Source: Tubiluchus corallicola
Taxonomy: Eukaryota; Priapulida; Priapulimorpha; Priapulimorphida; Tubiluchidae
Length of the DNA stretch: 40,333 nt
Reading direction: 5' to 3'
Assembly (NCBI GenBank): GCA_030141605.1
Contig: JAQGDQ010000295.1
Span: 250,001 to 290,333, forward strand
The notes under the pieces are model-generated. The model saw nothing but the letters and a program-made list of their open reading frames with translations. It made no database searches and had not been told where the DNA came from. Positions 1-10,800 of the stretch are shown here, piece after piece. Position 1 is the first letter of the stretch. Each line of letters begins with the position of its first letter. A program made the translations under genes and the position numbers.

Positions 1-319
1 TTTTCCTAATTTGCCAGTACATGTACATGTATGACTGAATGTTGCTGGAATTTTAACATGCGCAGCAGCATGTGGAAAATTCGATTTCTGTTTTGTTTAT
101 TGCGTCATGCATTGTTTTCCACACGAAGTAAACAATTTTGTTGTTAGTAACGCCGTGTTTATGGCTGCTGTTTTAACGTGAAAAACCTAACGAAATTATC
201 ACATAATGAAACGCCTCGGTTATAACTTCCGCCAGAATTCTGTTTTAATTATACCTTACTGATTTCTTTGATTATTACAGTTTATTAAATTACCGTTTAC
301 GTCGAACTGACATTCGTAC
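1..319. other. AT-rich DNA, nothing recognised
   Basis: I see no coding region, RNA gene or repeat with internal structure here. The next feature, the GTCAC-rich dispersed repeat, begins near position 320. Confidence 0.6.
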
Positions 320-662
320 GGCATTTTGGTGACCGCTAATAAAGTCACAGGAACAGAGTCACGCGAACAGTCGCAATTTTGGCTAGACAAAAATCACAAT
401 TAATTTTGATTAGGGTTAGGGTTATTTCTTGGAAGGAGTTTACAATTCCACACACAGTTTAAATATCCTAATCCTATCCCCATCCCTAAACCCCTAAACC
501 CAACCCTAACCCTAACTCTAATCCTAATCCGCTTCACGAAGTAATTTCTTGTGTGTGGGGAATTGTAAACTTTAGTCTATTCATTTTCTTCCTTTGCCTT
601 TTTCCCTGTGACTTCCCCCACCCCCCATAACTTTTTGTGTGGCTTTTTTAACTGGATTTGGA
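320..662 (+). repeat. GTCAC-rich dispersed repeat, copy 1
   Basis: This copy shares an ordered set of words with 32060-32241: AATAAAGTCAC, repeated GTCAC with GGAA spacers, AATCACAATTAA or AGTCACAATTAA, a GGGTTAG block, GGTTATTTCT, a closing TTTTTCC..GTGACTT, and ACTGGATT or CCTGGATT. The opening AAAGTCACAGGAA and the closing TTCCCTGTGACTT are near reverse complements, so the unit has terminal inverted repeats. It therefore looks like a short non-autonomous element, MITE or foldback-like. Copy 1 is about 160 bp longer because it holds a nested inverted repeat with telomere-like blocks. No coding capacity is seen and the family name is unknown to me. Confidence 0.6.
436..573. repeat. Nested inverted repeat with telomere-like blocks
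   Basis: The left arm at 436-456 (GAGTTTACAATTCCACACAC) is matched by its near reverse complement at 551-573. TTAGGGTTAGGG lies just before the left arm (about 411-422) and degenerate CCCTAAACCC/CCCTAACCC repeats lie between the arms (about 485-530). The segment is absent from the related copy near 32.1 kb, so it is probably an insertion or an expansion of the GGGTTAG block. Confidence 0.55.
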
Positions 663-1044
663 AGTTTACGTGTTTACCAAGAATGAGTAGGTAAATTTTT
701 GTACATTAATCTAACCTGCTCGTCTATAGAATACTTGGCAGCTTAAAGATACTCATTTTTAGGTTCATTAACTGATTATCCTCTTCAGCGAAATGTATGA
801 ATAAAATAAATATTATTGGATTTAAATTAACCTGACGGCGTACAACGTAAATACAATGTAAATCTCAGCCGACTGCACATCATATTTATTCCCCTGATCA
901 TTGAACCTTTTTATTCAAATAGTTCCCAAGAAGCATACAAGTTCCGTTGCCTAGACAGACATCATGTAGTTGGGTTAACGTACTAATGACAATTTTCACT
1001 GCCCGTCCGCTTGTATCCGTCTCTTCCTCAAGTTCGATGGTATT
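663..1044. other. No feature recognised
   Basis: AT-rich sequence without a coding signal, hairpin or repeat that I can support. Confidence 0.5.
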
Positions 1045-1377
1045 GTGAAAGTCGCACCAATTCACAGCCAAAAACACCCGAATTTGAGATTCGCGATCAC
1101 CCATCGCAACCAACTGTGGTCCGCTTCAGCCAACAACCAGCGGCAGGACAACAATGGCGATAACAACACCAGCATCACTTCCAACAAGAACAACAGCAGC
1201 GTGTTGCTGCAGTTATTAGACAAAGTAGCAACAACAGCAACGACGGCAGCAGTAGTAAGGAACAACAACGTCACCACCAGCCGCCCCGACAACAACAACT
1301 ACAACGACAACGACGACGACAACATCGCCCGCACAGCAGCTGTATCATCAATAGCGACAAAGAAACAATTAAATTAA
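1045..1377 (+). repeat. CAA/CAG/GAC triplet-rich low-complexity block
   Basis: A 110-codon open frame exists, but from about 1130 onward it is made of degenerate CAACAA, GACAAC and CAGCAG triplets, giving Asn/Thr/Asp-rich protein. The complementary strand is also open as a Leu/Val-rich run, as expected when a triplet repeat lacks stops. The first 30 residues are not repetitive but match no family I recognise. A real polar low-complexity exon cannot be excluded. I read it as decayed triplet repeat. Confidence 0.45.
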
Positions 1378-1863
1378 CTTGCAATATAAGAAAATAAATA
1401 AGTAAACGTATTAAATCAACTTATAGACAAATCAGTCGGCAAACAAAGTTTAGTGCATTAACCAATAGTATAGTTAGACCTCCGGGTTAAGAAAGTAAAA
1501 TTTGCCAGTCTGGTCTAATTTATTTAATATCTTACCTGTAGGCCTCTTAGATACCCGTAATTAACCTTTGTACGTCATTTTCAATTACCTCTAGCTATGG
1601 CGGTATTCGTAAACAATTTTGATAGGATGGGTTGACCTCGGGGAGAAATTTGTAAATAAACAGCCGTATCCCATCCTTTCGACGTTGCTATAGGTTGCAA
1701 ATCTTCTTGTCATGCTATTTGTAGGTATGGCTGAACTTGAGCTAATAACTGTAAGACAAGCTTAGGACAAAATCAAATTTTTCGCGTATTTGCCGACCGG
1801 TCAGTGCTTTTTGAGGTTGCAACTTACTGATCTTCTCGGCCTGTTTCTGTTTATTTACCCTCC

Positions 1864-1864
<1 letters not shown>
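1378..1864. other. No feature recognised
   Basis: AT-rich DNA with no coding or structural signal that I can support. Confidence 0.5.
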
Positions 1865-1923
<59 letters not shown>

Positions 1924-2012
1924 TCTCTGTGTCTTTATCTTTCTTTTTCTCTCTCTCTCTTTCTCTTTCTCTCTCTCTCGCCCCTCTCTTCTCACACTCT
2001 CTCTTTCTGTTG
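1865..2012 (+). repeat. (CT)n microsatellite with degenerate pyrimidine tail
   Basis: About 28 perfect CT units run to position 1920. A degenerate pyrimidine tract (TCTTT, CTCTC and TTTCTC words) continues to about 2012. The Ser-Leu repeat ORF that reads through it is an artefact of the array. Confidence 0.95.
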
Positions 2013-2145
2013 GGGAGGGAGTGCTAGTATTGATTAATATTAGAGCTTAAAATTATACATACATGTTTAAGGAAAGTTTAGCGCATATATAGTTAATTTT
2101 TCTTTTTACTTTCACAATTTTTATCATTTACTTCTTCTAAATCAG

Positions 2146-2200
2146 CCGCGGAAGTGTTAAAAATCCGATCCATTTCTTCATGCTACCCTCCAATAGTCAA
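2146..2200 (+). other. Candidate 55-nt internal exon
   Basis: A long pyrimidine tract (from about 2095) ends in TTCTTCTAAATCAG, a strong 3' splice-site context. GTAAGC follows the 55-nt block as a plausible donor. Two of three forward frames are open across it, one starting RGSVKNPIHFF and the other AEVLKIRS. The length is not a multiple of three. No homology is recognised and such signal pairs occur by chance in 40 kb, so this is only a candidate. Confidence 0.2.
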
Positions 2201-2209
2201 GTAAGCATA

Positions 2210-3341
2210 ATCATCCCACATGAATGATCAGCATCTGTTATGAGTATTAACATTCCAGTGCAAGTTTAAAATATCTTTGTAGGCGTATGTGTGAACCACA
2301 AAAGACCTGTAGTACTACAGTAAAAAAATATCCGAGGACATTAATTGCTTTAATTAAACAGGTGCGTGCGGTATACCGTCACACGTGTGGTACATTTTAT
2401 TAATTGTAACACGCATAACTGTTGATAATAGGTTATGAAACGCCAATGAAGGATTTGAATGCAGATTTATTTGATATAGAACACCTAAGAAGCGCAACAA
2501 GGTTAGACTGCACCTAGTGCTAGTTCATTCAGTAAAAGCTGAGTGAAGAGTTTGTTATTTAACATTCGAGTGTTTACTAACCCAACAGTCACAAGGTCTG
2601 TGTGAAAATCCTTTGTTTTGCACTCCCACAAAGTGTAAAAATCATCTTTTGTAAGCGAAAAGAAGTCTCTAACTTATAAATAAAGCTGCCTTTTAACTCT
2701 AGCAATTCCCTAGGATTTCCGCTTAATATTTGTTTAGTTGTGTTACTTGTGTGTTTAGTAATGGAATTGGATTATTAATGTTTTGACTCCAGTTGACGAC
2801 TGTGTTTACGCCCACGACACCATCATTGTGCGTAACATTCATTTTATGTGTAATTAATAATTACAAAAAATAGTGTGGAAAGAAAAATACTTATTGAAAG
2901 AAAAGTTGAAACGCCTCCAAATCACAAATAAAACTGTTAAATCTAGTTTGTTAAGGCACAAGAAAACCCTCCACTTACAAAATGCTTAAAAAATTCGTCT
3001 TTAAATTTTATACCACTTACGTACTGCCTTTTTGCATACAGGACTTGCGTCGGCAGTAACGCTGTAAAAACATGTAAATTTAAATTCCCGCGATGACCAG
3101 CCATTTTGAAGATAAGTCTTTTGAAACAAGTTTAGATAACACTGAGTAAAGTTTGAAAAAATAATCAGAGCATTCATAGCTCACACATCACTAACTAAGT
3201 AAAATTTTAAATTACTATATCTTGTCAATAAGATTAAAAATACGGTTTTTGGTTAGTGAGTGGTGCACCCTGGAGGGTGAGTCAGTGACATTTTACCCAA
3301 TTTGTGAAAGCATTTTAAATAATTAATAATTTCTTTTCTAG
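2210..3341. other. No feature recognised
   Basis: AT-rich DNA. Short palindromes such as CGGTATACCG and CACACGTGTG occur near 2370-2390, but nothing supports a gene or repeat. Confidence 0.5.
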
Positions 3342-3362
3342 TTACGCAAGTCTTTCAAGCAG
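3342..3362 (+). other. Candidate 21-nt microexon
   Basis: The 21-nt block is preceded by TTTCTTTTCTAG, an acceptor-like context, and followed directly by GTAAGC, a donor-like context. It is exactly seven codons and in phase 0 would encode LRKSFKQ, a basic peptide with a serine, the kind of short in-frame insert typical of neuronal microexons. An ATTAAT branch-point-like word lies about 15-20 nt upstream of the AG. No flanking exon of a known gene is visible, so the call rests only on the splice context. Confidence 0.22.
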
Positions 3363-3654
3363 GTAAGCGAAATGCTAAGTAATATAGATTTGCATGAAAG
3401 TTTTTTGGGACATAGTTTAACATTTCCTTTTCTTCCCTAATTTACGTTGCTTGTATATTACGTCATGTAATGGCGACTTCGGAACATTGTCGCGGGCGAT
3501 TTAAAATGAAAACAAACAAAAAATCCTTTCAGCACGAGTATGTATGCATAAAATTGCTATAAAGTAATATAATTTTACTTTATAATATACTTCAGGTACC
3601 GCTTTTCTTGTCCTTTAAGCCAGAGCTAAAACTAAACTGATAATAACAATAAAA

Positions 3655-3960
3655 TTATATATTTATTATTTTTTTTATTCAAAGTTTATTTCTGCATACA
3701 AAAATGCTATGTAAAAGTTAAAATTACACTAAAAACTAAGAAAACACTACATGTCTTGCACTATTAAAAAGGAAAATTTACAAAAAATATAATTAAAATA
3801 TATACAGGTTTTTAAAAATACAAAGCATCGGTTAAAAAACCAGCGGTTACTAGTCAATAAATCATTCCATCTTCTAAATATTCTGCTATAAAGTCGCATG
3901 TCAATTTGGTGGCGTATATGATTTGTAATAAAATTTGCAGACCCAATCACCCCTTCTTGG
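3655..3960 (-). mobile_element. Probable LINE 3' end, decayed
   Basis: On the minus strand an open frame contains RIFRRWNDL, resembling the C-terminal end of CR1/L2-type LINE reverse transcriptases, where a hydrophobic-R-x-W-N-x-L element is common. A short 3' UTR-like stretch follows, ending in GCAGAAATAAACTTTGAATA and an A/T-rich tail at about 3655-3690. Tails of that type are frequent in CR1/L2-like elements. The coding part is only about 65 codons and no catalytic motif is present, so this would be a strongly 5'-truncated copy. Confidence 0.4.
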
Positions 3961-4119
3961 TCTTAAACTATAGCCAGAGTGACGTAAGCGTAGTTTAAAA
4001 TATTTTATATTATGTTCTACGCATATTGTAGAAGATGGCGCATCGGAAGCATAGCATGTGAAAAATTTGTGAACAGCATTGTTGTAAGTGGCGCGGATCT
4101 TGGTTAAACTGTATACTTT

Positions 4120-4240
4120 GAAGTTATGGTAAAGATGGTCTTGGTGCTTACGATCATCTTGACAATTGTTGTCGTTGTTGTTGTAATGCTGGTGGCGGTG
4201 GCGGCAGCGGCAGTGATGGTTGGCATGGTTGTGCGGAGAG
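4120..4240 (+). repeat. Degenerate GTT/GGC/GGT triplet block
   Basis: GTTGTCGTTGTTGTTGTAAT and GGTGGCGGTGGCGGCAGCGG-like runs make a short imperfect triplet repeat. The opposite-strand Thr-rich ORF over it is its translation, not evidence of a gene. Confidence 0.5.
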
Positions 4241-4549
4241 TGTGGTCATAGCTTAGTGCAGTGCTTGCTACAATGTCGTGACGACTGATGGTCGTGAGGG
4301 AGCGTCGATGATAGAGCAATGCAGGTTAATGACATTGACGAGAGTTATGATCGACGCTAGAATTATGATGCTATAGCAATGATAATAATGCTAGTGTTGG
4401 TAATTGTAGTACATGACATTGTAGCTACCTAAACCGCGAATTTAATTTTAGTGTTCCTGAAATGGAAAGACTTGCTTTTACAACATATTGCGCGTCTTCT
4501 GCCCACTTTCTCACAGATAGAAAGAGGGAGATGAAGTAAGCTGCCCAGG

Positions 4550-4820
4550 GAGGAGCGCCTCTGTATTTGCAGGAGAGACATGCCAAATGAAGAATACGTA
4601 CTTTGTCATTGTATTAAAACTGAATATTTGAGATAACTTTATAACATAATTGGACTTTAGGAACATACAGTCATTATATAACACTTTGGATCAACATAAT
4701 TTGATGCATTTTATTTTTGAGCGTTTTAGCATTTTCAAGTGATCACGTTTTCACTATTCTAACTTGCATTTTTGTAAATTAATTGTAACTGCTGTGATTG
4801 GTCACCTATTAATAAATTTA
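4550..4820 (+). mobile_element. LINE C-terminal fragment with 3' UTR, 5'-truncated
   Basis: Frame 4550-4635 reads EERLCICRRD, then a Glu-Glu-Tyr-Val-Leu-Cys-His-Cys run, and ends TEYLR plus stop. This matches the layout of the cysteine/histidine motif found after the reverse transcriptase in many non-LTR retrotransposons (E-R-x-C-x-C, acidic pair, V-x-C-x-C, then L-R). The same layout occurs on the minus strand at 12532-12760. Another frame (about 4660-4740) looks like further decayed coding sequence. The stretch up to about 4820 ends in ATTAATAAATTTACTATTAC, a plausible tail. No RT core is present. I infer an old, frameshifted fragment. Confidence 0.45.
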
Positions 4821-5204
4821 CTATTACTACTAGTCACTGCGATGGGTTATACTAGTAATGATGAGTGTGGATTTGACAGTGATGAAGAATCGCGCAGATT
4901 TAACCCGGGCTAAATTATTTTACCTATGTTTAAAATATGTAAGTTGCATAAACGTGCTTTTATCTGCGTCCATGCGTGCCCACGTTCTCTTATTTTTCTT
5001 ATAAAGTATCCATAATTCTGCGCGTATTATTATAAACTTTCACCTGATAAGTCAAGTGCTCCAAAAATGTGACGTCACGTACTTATGTTACGCATGACAT
5101 TACCCCTCGCGTCGACGCGCCTAGATCTGCAAACTTTTTCAAATTATTTGAATAAAATCTCTCTCGGATAGGCTTTGATGATTTCATAATAAATTGTTGG
5201 ATCT

Positions 5205-5354
5205 ATGGTCGGAATGCTCCCTGCGGGCACAGATCGGGGAGTTGCGAGACCGAGACATAGAGCCCGTCTCGCCAGCGCGGCTACAGTTTACATAGTGGCC
5301 GCAGACAATGTCAGAAATTACGAACAATTAATTGTTGCGCAAAATCAAATTTAA
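5205..5354 (+). CDS. Small GC-rich ORF, 49 codons, hypothetical
   Basis: An ATG-initiated frame of 49 codons lies in a locally GC- and CpG-rich patch (about 5205-5300) that stands out from its surroundings. The product would start MVGMLPAGTDRGVARPRHR and contain a hydrophobic stretch TVYIVAADN in the middle. I recognise no family. The patch also contains a perfect 7-bp inverted repeat (GCGAGAC and GTCTCGC, about 5244-5272), which could equally mark a structured RNA or an old repeat. An open frame of this length is not statistically notable; only the composition is. Confidence 0.15.
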   Translation: MVGMLPAGTDRGVARPRHRARLASAATVYIVAADNVRNYEQLIVAQNQI

Positions 5355-5359
5355 CCGTT

Positions 5360-6180
5360 TCACACGTATAGTGAAAGAGTTAAACCGCTTAGGAAAAGGA
5401 ATTATGTAATGGAATTAATCCCTGTTTTTTTTCAACGCGACCGAAGGTGGATCCATCACTGTGTTTAAAAGAATGATACCTAGGGTAGAAAAATGCCACA
5501 AAAGTACTTTTTGATGGAGTAGTATTCTTACTACTGTCACAGACTATTTGTTCTTTCTTATTTCTTACCTTTTTGCGTTTTTTGAGCTCAGGTAGAAGAT
5601 TTTTCTCACCCCTCTCTCTCTCTCTTTCTCCAAGGATGGGCCGCAGATTTTGATCTTTTATCCAGTTCGGCTGTAATCTGAATAGCTTTTTGACTATTTC
5701 TCTATTGTTAACACATTTAAAGTCAACAGAGACTGTTAATCGGCTGCTATTATTGCTCTGCTTCGCTCTTGTACTACATCGACGAATGTTTTAAGGTCGC
5801 TTTTTAAAATGTTTTAAGTAGTTATTGATTACCATCCCTTGTATAGTAGTTTGTAGACATGTTTTCACTACAAAACAAGGTGAAATCTTAAAATTGTTTG
5901 GACTGCATTTCATCACTTAAAATGTTTGTGCTTAAAAATATAAAAAATAAAATTTAGACGTTTGTACCATCAAGCTGTATCCCTGACTCCTAACACTCGA
6001 AGAGGTCTGGAAAACTTAATTCAGGCAGATTGCTTGTATGATTAATCATTTTGTCTGATTGTGGTAAAGTGAAATTCCCCTGCATCCCCATTTTATGGGA
6101 ATCAAACCTTTGTACCCCTCAGAAAATGTGTCATTTTAAGCAGTACTATATTACTGAATATACTTGATAATTGATTATTG
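5360..6180. other. No feature recognised
   Basis: AT-rich DNA with a short CT run near 5610-5630. Nothing else is supported. Confidence 0.5.
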
Positions 6181-6185
6181 CAATA

Positions 6186-6274
6186 TTGAAGATGTTAATG
6201 CACATAAACGAAAACGTTTTATTAAAACAGATTTAAAAAGAAACGTTTTCGTTAATGTCCAGCAGCATCTTCAG
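6186..6274. repeat. Foldback carrying two inverted CTGANGA/GAAA cassettes
   Basis: The arms are 6186-6218 (+) and 6240-6274 (-), separated by about 21 nt. Each begins (C/T)TGAAGATG and ends ACGAAAACGTTT, so the locus is an imperfect inverted repeat of about 33 nt per arm. The minus arm has exact CTGAAGA; the plus arm has TTGAAGA. Similar cassettes occur near 12.97, 19.12 and 21.45 kb. I associate such hairpin-plus-GAAACG motifs with the ends of LINE and Penelope-like retroelements; that association is from memory. Confidence 0.55.
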
Positions 6275-6787
6275 TTGAGTTGCTGCTAGAACAGTTATTC
6301 TAAATTATTTAGTTTGAAATTTTTGCCTATTCAGGTTACACTGTTGCGAGAATGTAATTGTTTGTAATCTGAGCGAAAACGCCTCCCATTTCTGATTAAA
6401 ACCTTTTGTTCTAAGAAAAATATGCAAGGTGTTACAAAAAAACAGTACAGCAACTAATGCTATTACTGCTATACGCTTACCAATGTTACACCGTTAGCAA
6501 TATGGAAATGTAAGTGTTGCAACAGATATCTTTGCGGGACAGCTGCAGTTTATCCATATTCATTAAGTACAGCTCCTTTGAATGTTCCAGTCCTGAGAGG
6601 TAACAGAATACTTGACGTTTTAGCTGCACCTTTCTAGCGGGTCAAAGCAATTTTAATGATTTCCTCTTCGATATTGGTTATGCAGAAAATAATATGTGCC
6701 ACTGCTTAGAGGGGGGAGGGCAAACATCATCTGCTGTTTGTTTGAATGTAAATCGTAATTGTATTAAAATGAAAGACTTTTGCAAGT

Positions 6788-6926
<139 letters not shown>

Positions 6927-7339
6927 CACGTCATTGTATGCTTACAGCAGAACGTGAGTGTTCCACATTTATTTTTTCCATATTGCCACATTTCTACTGT
7001 TTCTACCGTGTATAATTCACGTGTTGTTATACAGCAAATATTATTGCGTAAAATGGTGTTATGTAAGTTGCAGTGTGCGTACATAGTCCTGCTCTCCCAG
7101 CCTCACTCATTCACCTTCGCTTGGCCCTATCAATAATAAAATCCCTTTACACGGTCAGTGAATATTCGATATAAAGGAAAGAGTTTAAAAGCAGGTGTTT
7201 ATAAATTAACCAGCGCTCCCTAAATGACCTCATGATTGTGTAATAATAACGTTATCTTTTAACCCTTTCCCTTTTGATGAAATCGGAGGGGTAAAGAGTT
7301 GTAGATGATGCGGCAGATAAATCTCTGCGCGTGGTCACG

Positions 7340-7376
7340 CGGTGGGGGCGCTGCTGTTCCCGGTGGGGCGCTGCCA
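7340..7376 (+). other. Duplicated GC-rich 17-mer, GGTGGGGGCGCTG type
   Basis: CGGTGGGGGCGCTGCTG (7340-7356) is followed 21 bp later by CGGTGGGGCGCTGCCAG (7361-7376) within a GC-rich island at 7315-7380. The GGGGGCGCT core resembles the 3' half of a CTCF-type site, but the 5' half does not match. Function is unknown. Confidence 0.25.
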
Positions 7377-7831
7377 GTCGCATTGATACGAAATTAGTGT
7401 AGGTGAGTGAATTTTAATGGCAGCTAATGTACTGGTTTTGTTTTTCGTTGATCAGCAGTGGGTTTAGTTGTTGTTCATGCAACTGACATCTGCCCGTGTC
7501 TGATCTGTTTGCGCCTTCCAGACTATCCCGGTCATTCCCCATTGTTTCCGTCCTGTGTGCTGAGATTCAGATTTTCCGCTTTTCACGCAGTAACAGTTGC
7601 TGTCAGAAAAACTGTAAAATTGTAAAGTTTAAAATGTTAATTCTGCAATAGACGTAATATGTTTCGGAAGGCGTACAATCTTATAGCAAATCTATGGTTC
7701 GATGATTGGGCTGCTGTAAACATTCAACCAATTTACTAACGTCTTCTCGAAGTTACTGAGCAGTTAGTATAAGAGAAAATGAAAGGCACGTAAAATAAAT
7801 ATTATTTTCATCGTCGTCTTCATATCATCAA

Positions 7832-7865
7832 TTGCCCATTGTGTCTATTGTAGACATTGGGCAGG
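7832..7865. repeat. Short near-perfect hairpin
   Basis: GCCCATTGTGTCTA pairs with TAGACATTGGGC across a 3-nt loop, with one small bulge. Both arms are bounded by TGCC/GGCA, so the stem is about 13-14 bp. It is isolated and no arm extension is seen. Confidence 0.5.
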
Positions 7866-7869
7866 CAAA

Positions 7870-10800
7870 ACTCTAAAATAAAAGAAGTCTGCCCTCAACA
7901 CAGGTAAACACAGCATTTATCCAACAGAAAACTAGACACTGCTATGCCACTGGCCTGTGTCAGCACCACTTCCCATTGTTTTCATGGTGATACACTAAAA
8001 ATAGGCCACGGGTATGAACTAGGTTTTGGACCCTTATTCATTGCATCTCGAAACCATTTAGAGGCTACTGTGTGGCCTTGCTGAGTGACTCAGGAGTTAA
8101 ACTACGTTGGCTATGTAAACGCTTGAATGAGTGACCACAGTAGAATCTATTGCTGAGGCGAGTCTTTGCTTATCCAAATTTATATTCCTGTTTTAAAATT
8201 TAGAAGGAAGATTTTGTAAATGTACGTGGGTCTTCAGTAACATAGTTAACTTTTCTTAGAATGTTTCTACAAAAGCCTACTTAGTCTACTTAAACTAAAT
8301 GTACAAAAAAGGTGCACAATGATAGTGTAGTAATGCGTAATGGTAAATTTCGTAATTTTTCTCGTAAAGGCCTTTCAGAAGGGTGTTCAGAAAGTAGCCA
8401 GTTAGGAGAAAATGATCTTACTCCTTGCCGTATAGGTATGCCTGAGGTTTCGAGTAACGTATATATCTATGCCTACATATGGACATGGCTTGTCTTCATT
8501 TCTAACAATAAACCATGCTAATCCCCTCCCTCTCCTGGGAGCTGTTGCAGTACTTGTCGGCTCTTTACTTCTCATTTGTACCCTGTCTTTATGGTACCTG
8601 TCTACACCACTGTCCACCCCTCGGGGTAGCCGCTTCCTCTTAATTAAATGCAATATTTGGCTCTCAATTTGCTGTCCAGCTTTGTCCAGTTGCGGTCCTT
8701 CGGGGCTGCGGCGATGCTGACGACGCCGATTAAATCTAGATCATCTGTACGGTTTTGTTAACCTGAGATGTGGGCTGGACTATGTATTCATTTGCACATG
8801 GGAGGTATGGGAAATCTTTTATGACTAATGTACTCTAGCGTCACCATAGCTAGTAAATAATCTTCGTACTCATGCAGTAGCTGAATTATTTGGAGTAACA
8901 GACAATTTGATCTTGGAAAACATGAACACAGAGCAATGAGTAGAACAAACTAATCTTCCATTCTGTGGCGCGCTCGTGTGTTCGTTTGTTTGTTACCTGT
9001 TAGATAACTTTAATCTAAACACTTGGCTAAGAATTTGTCCACCAAAATATGTCCACTACCACGTAAAATTTATTCAAATTGAATTGACAGTGCTCACCGA
9101 ATTTATTTCTCCTTGGGCTTGATAACAACAGGGAAATGAAATCAGCTATTTCTAGCTTATGTACTCATTAATTATTGCAAGAAGAGGGAAAAGAGGGAAC
9201 AGTCGCGGGCCCTATTCGCCAAATAACTTAGCGGATTAAGAGAAATTGTAGCTAATTTTCGGCTAACTTTTCGCCTAATTTATCCAACGCATTAAATCCA
9301 CAATTGGCCTTGTCCCGTCATATCATTGGAGACCAATTAAATCTAATGAGTGGCGTATTGTTCTTGTTAGACATGACAAAATTGGCATTGTTCAAGAAGA
9401 GAGAAGTTAAACTCGAAGATAATTGCCTAGATGTCCAGGTAGATTACATGGAGTCCTTTTCACCTGATGTGTCTTAATCTGGACCTCTTTCCTGTTCTGA
9501 AATATTACTGGTCAAAATTTTAGCTAATTTTGCATTATCTGAGTAAGTGCCTCAGTTAGACGCTTACAAAGCATTGTAAAGCGTCAAAGGCGGCGTGTTA
9601 TTAAGTTTAGGAGTGATCAGGTATCATTATGTATTTATAAGCTACACTTCAGTTCCATGCAGTGGGGCTGGTTTCCTGAAAGTTTAGTCTTTCACTAAAT
9701 ACTGTTAAAATATTGTTTTTATGAAAATTAGTCAAATTCCAATATGTCCAAATGTCCAGAACGACCACAGTGTAGAAGTGATTGTTGAAGCTGTCAAAGG
9801 TTGAAGATTGAAGACAATCGCAGTTTATTGTAATCTTAACTTCTCTGAGATTCTAGAGAGAACTTTATTTTTTCTATGCGCAAATAGATCTTTAAACAGA
9901 TTTTTCTGCTAAATTATTATACATAAACACTGAAACTACAATTTCGTTCATCTAACTCTTCATGTTCAAAATCATTAAAATTAGTATGAAAAATAAACAG
10001 CGTGGAACAAGGACTTCTTCTTGAGGAACACCCCAATTGTTTTGTGGAGAATTCTAAATCTTCTTTATAATGCTTCGCCTCAAAATGGAGATTAAATTTC
10101 ATACAACACTACTAGGATTTTAGTAGCAATAAGAGAAGAAAGGAAAACTGATTTAAAGATAAAGGTTTGCACTCCCCACCTGCTTATAGATCTTTTAGAT
10201 GAATCTCTACGGAGTCTGTCTGATCATAGTAGACTTGTGCGGTAATTAATAGTGGCATACGTTCTACATAATAACTGCCTAACTATAAGTTAAATTAGCT
10301 AATTACACCTTTACACTACTCCAGGTGCATAGGATCGTACATTTTTCCTTTGTTTAATTTATACGTGGATTCGTTATAGAAAGCAAAGAATTACATGAGC
10401 ATATAGTAGGCTTATTAAACTAACACGTGCCAATTACGTAATTTCAGACTATCTGAAAACTGCATTACGTGTTTGGGGCCAATACTGCCCGTTTGCAGGT
10501 GGTGCCTGGTTTGAGGTCTAACTCTTTGTGTTTATGCAGGTATTGTTAACTGCGTAAGTGATTTTAAGATTTGAATGTTTTCTATTTCAACTTTTCTTCA
10601 AGAAAGCTTCAGCTGTATTTAGTTTCTTAAAACATTCTTTTTATATACTTATTCATTCTTTCGTTCGTTTGTCTATTTGTTTATCTGTCTTCCGTCCACC
10701 CACATTTTGTTCATCAGCAAATTAAAAATAGCACAGATAATACCTTTAATAAATGTGAAAAAAGTAGTTACAGTTTACTGTAACTTACTCAATTCCTAAC

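Noticed and set aside
405-535. Ancestral telomere-telomere fusion site
   Set aside because: Repeats are few and degenerate, and a GGGTTAG block is present at the same place in the related dispersed repeat at 32.15 kb.
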